A stretch of DNA of 64,000 bases from Aquanectria penicillioides. Lineage: Eukaryota; Ascomycota; Sordariomycetes; Hypocreales; Nectriaceae. The DNA lies in assembly GCA_003415625.1 (NCBI GenBank), contig PYIU01000004.1, positions 124,001 through 188,000 of the forward strand, written 5' to 3'. Below are positions 57,043-64,000 of this stretch, piece by piece (the stretch's first letter is position 1; the number at the start of each line of letters is the position of its first letter). Both the position numbers and the translations under genes were made by a program. The notes under the pieces are model-generated. The model searched no databases. It saw nothing but the letters and a program-made list of their open reading frames with translations, and was not told the DNA's origin.

Positions 57043-58635
57043 ATGTGTCCCGAGCCCGCCAGCCAAGCCGCTACTGGCGACACTCAAGAGGCAGCTCTGG
57101 TAACGCCCGCGTCCATCCCTCACTTTCTCCAGTGCCGACTACTAACGTCTACTCAAGCTTCCCGAGGATGAAGTTGCCTCTGTCGCCGATTCGGCCGTCG
57201 AAATCGTGATGCACCCCGCTCTTGCTGACATCGATCCACACCGACTGACGCATTTAGACCGATGACCAGCTATCTTCCGAGTCGCTTCGATCGAGTATTT
57301 ACAAATACCAGCTCGAGAATGGACGCAAGTACCATTCTTTGAGCCAGGGAAGTTCGTCAATGCCGCCATGATTCAGCGACAACCTGGGGTGCTAACCGCC
57401 GCGCGACAGAGTACATTTTGCCGAGCGACGATGTTCGTGTCCACTCAACTCTTCATCGCGTCTTCCATTTTGCTGACAGCCACATCTCGTCCAGGCCGAA
57501 AACGACCGACTAGGTACCTCTTCCGTGACAGGGATTGAAAACGCCTTCCTAATCAACCCTCTTGATTAGATATCCAAAACCACCACTTCCTTCTCACCTT
57601 TGACGGCCGCCAATGCTTCGCGCCTGGAGCAGAGAAGGCTACGCGAGTTCTGGATGTTGGAACCGGAACTGGCATCTGGGCAATTGAATTTGGTGAGCAC
57701 CTTCAATGCATAACAATAACGCTGTTCACGGGCTAACTTGACTATTCAAGCTGATGATCATCCAGCAGCCCAGGTACGTAAAAGTCGACCAGGGCCTGCA
57801 CCTCAATGCTCACCATAGTCCCAGGTTTTTGGTGTTGACCTGAGTCCAATCCAACCCAACTTGTACGTCGCCCCCCACGGTGCTTTGGATATTCCAATAC
57901 TTACCATACACCGTCAAGCGTACCTCCAAATTGCCAATTTGAGATCGATGATGTGGAAAAGGAGTGGACCTGGTCTCCACCCTTCGACTACATTTTTAGC
58001 CGTATGATGGTTGGTAGCTTTGCAAGCTGGGACAACTACATTCAACAGGCATCCGAGTGTGCCCACCTTCCCCGGCCTTTCTGCATCACCAATGCTAAAT
58101 TGTTTGCAGACACCTTGAGCCAGGCGGCTGGATTGAAATGGTTGACTGCCTTTTTCCCATCGAGTCAGACGACGACTCCGTGAAAGAGGACCATCAAATC
58201 ATGAAGTGGATTAATCTTCTCATTGAAGCCAGTACTAATCTGGGTCGGCCACTGACCGAGGCAAAGTATCACAAGCAGCGCTTGATCAAGGCTGGTTTCG
58301 AAAACGTTGTGCAAAAGACATTCAAGTGGCCAACCAACACATGGCCTCAGGACAAGAAACACAAGGAGGTCGGGCTATGGACTCTGGCTAACATTGGAGG
58401 GGGAGTGGAAGGCCTCAGTCTGGCATTGATGACGAGAGGTCTAGGATGGACTCAGGACGAGGTTCTGACGTTTCTCACGCAAGTTCGTCGGGACATGCGA
58501 GATCGCCGAATCCATGCATATTGGCCAATGTGAGTCTAACAGTTCAAACCTGTTTGAGGATTTGATCTAATCAAACTTAGTGTTGTTGTCTATGGACAGA
58601 AACCTCTCAAAGGTGGAGCGGGAGAGACTGCGTAG
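57043..58635 (+). CDS. LaeA-like SAM-dependent methyltransferase
   Basis: Eleven exons: 57043-57099, 57158-57205, 57258-57351, 57410-57432, 57495-57513, 57570-57692, 57751-57773, 57825-57862, 57919-58056, 58110-58529 and 58581-58635. Introns are 51-62 nt with GT-AG ends; every phase closes to 345 residues. Landmarks: YKYQLENGRKYH, KYILPSDD-AENDRLD, NHHFLLTFDG, the SAM motif I VLDVGTGTGIWAIEF, GVDLSPIQPNFVPPNCQFEI, FDYIFSRMMVGSF, LEPGGWIEMVD and a late GLGWTQDEVLTFL. LaeA-like enzymes are nuclear or cytosolic regulators, or modify metabolites in clusters. The 19-25-nt exons make automated gene calls likely to fail. It sits at the edge of the aldolase-P450-dehydrogenase block. Confidence 0.95.
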
Positions 58636-59557
58636 TGTGCTCTATTTGGCTTGTCTGTACGAAAGCCGGATGGAGATGGTGAAATGTCCCAACAAAGACC
58701 TATTGTTGCTTTTGGTTTGTGGATCACTTTAAATACTTTCAATAGTCCTGTTTGTTTCTCTATACTTTATTATAGCGTCAGGGCTGAGTTGAAGTTGAGG
58801 CTTCTACTTGTTGGTTATTGATGGCTCTCTCTCCTTCAATAGCTCTAAAAGCATAAATTAGGGTTTTTTTTTTCGCTCCTCATTCTTTTTAAGATACTAT
58901 TTTCGCCTATATTGCTAAATATATGGCCTATTTCCCATTCGTCTACCCATATGCGATAATTGTTGTCATTCCGAGACCCACTCAAGCCGGACCGTTTGAA
59001 TGTGGCCGAGACTGCATCATAGCCTACATGTTGCGCTTGTCTTTGCTTCAGCGTGTACCGCCAAAGACGAGTGGTTCAATCCCCTCCCACTAATACGAGA
59101 CTCAGTTAGGTACTAAATACCCCTGTATTACCGATTCTGTATTTTCCGACCCTTCCACCTTCCAGTCTAATTTGAATAACCTCATGTATCTTAATCCCAT
59201 GAGGCGTTAGGCAATCTTCTAGCTCAGGCTCAAAGGTCACTGTTCGCTAGAGATCCATTGTCGGAGCTGAGGCCACGGATACGAGACTGCACCATGAGTG
59301 CACTGATCTCTACAACTTTAAATTCCATATCTTTTTTTAAACAAAAATTTTGTCGATTTTGCAGTGATAGTTTGAAGTTTCCTAAACTTCTTTCCGAAGC
59401 CTACCTGATTCTCAAAAGACCAAGTCGTTCTGCCAGGCTTGACCGCCCAACTCACCCCAACATCTTCATCAAACTGATCACTTCATGCAAATACCGCATT
59501 GGATGCATTGAGCAATAGCTGTATATTGTATAGCCTCCCTGTCCACCTCCTACCGCC
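58636..59557. other. Intergenic
   Basis: About 0.9 kb, AT-rich near 58850-58930. A tRNA B-box-like GGTTCAATCCC at about 59084 lacks a pairing T stem. No gene supported. Confidence 0.4.
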
Positions 59558-61448
59558 ATGGGGTTTCTAGGTGTATACAAAGCTGCGTATGCCTTCGAGG
59601 CTATGACTGGAAACGAGATATCCCTCTACGAGGATGACTTAGTTTATGTTCTCGCCCAAGAGTCATCAAACTGGTTGAAAGTGAAAAGGAAAGCCAGATC
59701 AGGATCGGATCGCGAGCCAGTCGGCCTCGTACCCAAGAACTATCTCAAAGAGGTATTTGAGTTCTTTGAGTATCATTCATAATCACACTGACTTTTGCTC
59801 GTAAAGGCCCCAGTCTTGAGTCGTGCCCGTGCCGACTTTGACTATACTCGCCAGGTTGATGAGGAACTGTCATTCCTCGAAAATGATGAGCTCGATGTAT
59901 TGGACAAATCGGATCCGGATTGGACCCTTGTGCGTCTGGGAAACGCTTTTGGCTTTGTTCCTTCAAACTACATTGTGCCGATGGTTGAGAAGCCATCCCC
60001 GCAGACCTTCAACCATCCTCTTCCAGCGCTGGAAAACCCAGGCAACATCGGACCTTATACTATTGAGAAGGGGTCCGAGAAACAGCGCCTGCTTCCAGAT
60101 CTCGTCAGAGATTCTCAATTAAACACACAATTTTTTATCAGCGGAACTACTCATGACACTATCCACACGAGGTCCACGAGGTTTAGCAGAATACGCGGAG
60201 ATCGCGTCGAGGAAACATGGCGAAGGCAAAGAGGGCTAGGACACGGCGGTTTTGGCTCTGTCTGGCTGGTAACCTGCATCTCTAGCCCGAACTCTAATAA
60301 GCTACGCGCCGTAAAAGAGATGCGAAAGAGCCTCCTTACTAAAGTTGACATGTTTTACAGAGAGGTAGAGGCACTGACTAAGTTTTCTCACGAAAATGTG
60401 CGCAAACCCCACAAAGAAATCAATATAGACGCAGCTAACCACGGAACAAGTATGTTCACTGTTTTGTCGAATGCTATGGATGGTATGAATCTGAAGACAC
60501 GCTCTTCATTGCTATGGAATATCTGGAACATGGCGATCTTCAGAAATTTCTCTACAGACCTTTCGATGAGGTCGAGGCTCAATTAATAGGCTCCCAGTTA
60601 GTCGAAGGTTTAGGTTTTATGCACAGCAATGGGTTTACTCATCGGGACCTGAAGCCAGGGGTATGAGCCACCCTGACGTGATCTCAACGATTTGATCAAT
60701 GTGTCGTGCTAACGATATCTTGTCGAATGAACAGAATATCCTCGTGTATGAGCCCGGTCCTCAGTGGTGGGTTAAGATCGCAGACTTTGGTATCACAAAA
60801 CGTGCTGAGCAAGACAATACTGCTCTCCGCACCCAAATTGGAACGCCAGGTTACGTTGCTCCCGAGGTCCTTGGTTTCTTTCCTACCAAGGACTCTTCGT
60901 CTACCAACTCACTCTCATACACATCGGCGGTTGATGTGTGGGCTCTGGGTGAGATATTATTCCGGATAATGACACAACTGTCTCCATTCGAAACATTACA
61001 TGATTTATTCAATCATGTTGTACAAGACGCTCCATTTCCAGTTGCATCTCTATCAACAAAAGGTACCAGTAATGATGGCTGTGACTTCATTGTGAAGTTG
61101 ATGACGGCCAATCCTCGTCATCGCCTCTCTATCCACGAAGCAGCTACTCACGCGTGGCTCAAACGACAAACATTTCTATCAGGACCAGAAATGCGCTTGA
61201 AAGTCCAAACTTCGACCTCATCAACCGCGCCATTTACTGGATCGACCCCAAAGCATAATGACACCGCAGAATGGACCACGGTACATCTTGGAGCAGGCGC
61301 GGCAACTTCAGACGCCGGATCGATCCCACAGTTCAATGATACAGCTAGATGGACGACTAGGCTTCTTAGACAAGGCGAGACCACGACTCGTCGACCAGGC
61401 CCTGAGTCTGGAATTATTGATCCAAATATTGACCCGTTTCGCGATTAG
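59558..61448 (+). CDS. Tandem SH3-SH3-Ser/Thr protein kinase
   Basis: Four exons: 59558-59752, 59807-60397, 60451-60660 and 60735-61448; introns 54, 53 and 74 nt. Phases close to 569 residues. SH3-1 (about 5-65): YKAAYAFEAMTGNEISLYED and VGLVPKNYLKE. SH3-2 (about 66-125): RADFDYTRQVDEELSFLEND, DPDWTLVR and GFVPSNYI. Kinase domain from about 203: glycine loop GLGHGGFGSVW, ATP-anchoring Lys in RAVKEM (235), REVEAL in helix C, MEYLEHGDLQKFL, catalytic HRDLKPGNIL (about 326-335), DFG at 349-351, GTPGYVAPEVLGFF and VDVWALGEILF. All catalytic residues are present. The C-terminal tail repeats a motif of about 17 residues (GSTPKHNDTAEWTT and GSIPQFNDTARWTT). Signalling or actin/endocytic adaptor roles are possible from SH3 pairs; the substrate is unknown. 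Confidence 0.93.
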
Positions 61449-61903
61449 TCCAACCAGGATTGTTTTAGGTATCGTAGCTATCTTGTATTGGGATTGAGGT
61501 GTCAGAAAAAGGAAATTGCTCTCGTAGCAACCCCACCCAATTTGTCACCAGTTAATCTGCGCAGCACGGGATAGTCTTCCACTCGCCAAACGATGCTCAC
61601 TAATCCTCTTTAAGATACCTATGCCTTTGCATTTTCTTGTTCTTGGACCCGAAGGCTCTCTTCCCCTCATGATCGAAAAGTGGACCACCATTTCATCAGA
61701 GTGATGGCCCAATCATACGCATCTAGTTCACTAAATCATCCGTCTCAAAATGAACCATGGAAGAAAATGTAACCGCCAAGACTCGCCATAGTAATGAGGA
61801 GCATGCCATTACCAGGTTTACATGCGGCATATACTGAAGAGTACACTTCGAATCACTACATCCATATTAATGACACCCCTTCACGTTGACGTTCAAGTCA
61901 CTC
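61449..61903. other. Intergenic
   Basis: About 0.45 kb between two plus-strand genes. Nothing recognised. Confidence 0.4.
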
Positions 61904-63448
61904 ATGAAAATGGTCTCGCCAAGTCAAGTAGATGGATTCTCTTCTGACCACGGTGACTCTTCGACTGCTTGGAAGCAGGCTGACATTACGATCTCTCGAG
62001 CCGGAAATGCCAACTTGCGTCATGATCCTGAAGCACGAGGGGCTTCATTATCCACCTTTACTGCCAAGGAAGAAAAAAATATTCGAAACAAGGTGGACAA
62101 AAGATCCCTTGTCCTCATCGGTTTGGTGTACATGAGAAAACAGGTAAGTTGATTACGAAGTGCCGTGGATGCCATGTGCTAATGGACTCCAGATTGATTC
62201 TACCAATGCAGCCAATGTCAAAGTGCTTCAAATCAGGAAACCTAGCAATATTCTGACTAAACTTGACATGACGCCGGACCAGTTTGATTGGGTCGGATCT
62301 ATTTATAGAGTAATTCTCGCTTTTTCCCGCGTGCACAACATACTAACTAGCACTAGATTGCATACATCGTCTTCAAAGCACCGCGCAATTTACTCCTCAA
62401 ACGCATTGTCCTCATCTATGGCAATCTCGAATATTCATTTCATTGGGCATAGTGACAGCTTGCCACGCAGCTTTGCAGAACCGCCATCAGATTTATACTA
62501 TGAGATTTCTACTAGGTAAGAGGAGTAAATTGCTCTCATCTGGGCGATTCTGACAATTCATAGCTTGTTCGAGGCGGGCATGTTCCCTGGCGTCATGGCT
62601 CAATTATCTAGCTGGCATCTACCTGATTATCACAAGTTCCCACGGAGTAGCCGATTTCTGTGAAGCAGATCACAAGAGTTCATTGAAGCTAGGCTACCAG
62701 AAAATGCTCCTTTGAAAGATGATCCAGTCTTCTCCGGCAAGGAAATTATTAACGTTCTCCGGGATCGATTAATTTGGTGATTCATGCTTTCAAAACAAAC
62801 CGGTCAACATTGTTGCCTACGCGTTGACTTGTTACTTGACAATTATTGTGACTAATTTGGGGTTTGTCGGTCTTCCCAAGAATCAGCTTCTCAGCATCCC
62901 ACCACCAGCAATACTAGGGTTCATCTTTTCTGCTTGGTTCATCGCAAAGGCTTATATTGTTAGGCTAGCATACATCATGTAAATTTCTCATTCTCATGTG
63001 TTTTCTCGTTGATCTATTCACTAACGCTGCGCAGGATTATCATGTCTGGTATGGTTGTGTGTTTTGGACGTTTCCTCAAAATCGAGAATCGCATTGGCAT
63101 TTCCATCAGTTGCATCCTTGGTGCCCTCTTCTACCAATCTTATTTTATTCCATTCTGGGCCTGGCACTCTGCAACTCTACCGAGCTCAACTGGCACAGCC
63201 TTCACCGTTAGCCTTCAATCAGGCATAGCCCAGCTTGGAGGGGTAATCGGGCCCGAATTGTTCCAGTCCAATTGTACGAGGAATGGATACAGGACAAGTT
63301 TGCAGTTGCAGCTGGCACCACCATTGCTGCCTTTTTAAGCAATTTCTGGACTTAGTGGTTGACTAGGAACACTGAGTACGATATGACGAGAGTCAGGAGA
63401 AACAATTATGAGAATGACATGAGAGTTTACAAAGAGAGAAGGTTTTAA
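61904..63448 (+). pseudogene. MFS anion:cation symporter (DAL5/ACS-type) relic
   Basis: The N-terminus begins MVSPSQVDGF and continues FTAKEEKNIRNKVDKRSLVL. Further pieces are DSTNAANVKVLQIRKPSN, LDMTPDQFDWVGSIY, IVFKAPRNLLLKRIVLIYG, LFEAGMFPGVMAQLSSWH, RLPENAPLKDDPVFSGKEI, LTIIVTNLGFVGLPKNQLLS, RIGISISCILGALFYQSYFI and GTAFTVSLQSGIAQLGGVI. They lie in different frames with several stops. A TAG at 63353-63355 stands where the family has Trp (SNFWT-stop-WLTRNTEYD), and the reading frame then reaches a normal stop at 63446-63448. This family imports carboxylates, allantoate and vitamins. It is fully decayed but still ordered. Confidence 0.78.
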
Positions 63449-63728
63449 AACGGATTCGATCGCAATAGCGAGATTCCGTAGCTCTAGAGTGTTAGAGCAG
63501 GACCAAATAATGTCTCTTCGAATTCATGGTGGATTTTGAAGAGTATTCAATTTTGGCTGTAATATGTCTTTAGTGCAAGATTGACTCGTCCACATGCTCC
63601 CTACTGGGCCCCATCTCACCTGAGTTGGCGTTTATTGGATCTAAGCTATCAGGTGGCATGACGGGGAATAATATCGGCGATCTCTCGCATAATTCCGTTC
63701 AGTATAGAACCACTTGGAAGGCCCCAAG
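63449..63728. other. Intergenic
   Basis: A short interval with no recognised gene. Confidence 0.3.
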
Positions 63729-64000
63729 TCATTCGACTGATTTCTTAGCTACTATCATCAAGTTTCTTGGTGAAATCTTGTAGTCAAATACAGGTACGAC
63801 ATCTACATTTTCTGCCCCTTGCTCAACAAGGAACCAGTACCGGTCGATCGCAATTATACTCTCAACAATCTTGCAGCAAATGATACTGAGTGTCCATAAG
63901 ATTGCCACATTTCCCTCATAGCCTCGATACCGATCTTCATATTCAAGCATCTCAGCCGCTGAAACCCTTTCTTGGTCAATGCCCAGACTTTGCATTGCCC
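63729..64000 (-). CDS. C-terminal part of an unassigned gene, cut by the window edge
   Basis: The minus-strand frame is open from the window end to a stop at 63729, about 89 codons. It reads EYEDRYRGYEGNVAILWTLS, then ICCKIVESIIAIDRYWFLVE, and finishes VFDYKISPRNLMIVAKKS. I do not recognise the family with certainty. The alternation near the end resembles the last strands of a class I methyltransferase, but this is weak. Confidence 0.45.
   Translation of the reverse strand, partial: AMQSLGIDQERVSAAEMLEYEDRYRGYEGNVAILWTLSIICCKIVESIIAIDRYWFLVEQGAENVDVVPVFDYKISPRNLMIVAKKSVE

Noticed and set aside
59076..59100. tRNA-like B box (GGTTCAATCCC)
   Set aside because: The flanking bases do not form a five-pair T stem, and no matching A box or acceptor stem is present upstream.

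Overview
The window is nuclear DNA of a filamentous ascomycete. Gene models have short introns (about 46-70 bp) with GTRAGT-like donors, CTAAC/CTGAC branch sites and YAG acceptors. The protein families are also typical of Pezizomycotina: Zn2Cys6 regulators, a LaeA-type methyltransferase, a PL3 pectate lyase, a fungal CocE-like hydrolase and a DHA2 efflux pump. A plant- or litter-associated sordariomycete is likely, but the species cannot be read from the sequence. I found no tRNA, rRNA or CRISPR.

Layout. 0-13 kb: a repeat-containing basic protein (1945-3768), then relics: an MFS sugar transporter with an internal deletion, a sulfatase without its catalytic N-terminus, a GH5 glycosidase whose intron carries a 155-bp TA-flanked inverted-repeat element, and an Upc2-like Zn2Cys6 regulator cut down to its DNA-binding domain. 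13-24 kb: three secreted-protein genes (a duplicated cysteine-rich domain protein, a PL3 pectate lyase with an acidic tail, a five-exon small secreted protein), separated by about 6.6 kb with no recognisable gene. 24-36 kb: a GH78 rhamnosidase relic beside a second degenerate Upc2-like regulator, an intact isochorismatase-like hydrolase with one intron, a seven-transmembrane protein gene with a 3-nt microexon, a kinase relic and a membrane-protein relic.

36-45 kb: a compact accessory block. It has a six-exon CocE/NonD-type hydrolase that lacks its nucleophile serine and uses a GC-AG intron, a DHA2 efflux transporter, a divergent Zn2Cys6 regulator with a single in-frame TAG, and a two-exon FAD-dependent oxidoreductase. 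48-59 kb: a second block with a Zn2Cys6 regulator, a class II aldolase, a cytochrome P450, a TcuA-like tricarballylate dehydrogenase and an eleven-exon LaeA-like methyltransferase. It resembles a small metabolic cluster without a PKS or NRPS backbone. 59.5-61.4 kb encodes a tandem SH3-SH3-protein kinase with a duplicated C-terminal motif, followed by a decayed anion:cation symporter relic and a gene fragment cut by the window edge.

The window mixes intact accessory genes with many broken carbohydrate, transport and regulatory genes. Most of the splice models below were assembled by hand; their reading phases close exactly across all junctions unless an entry says otherwise.
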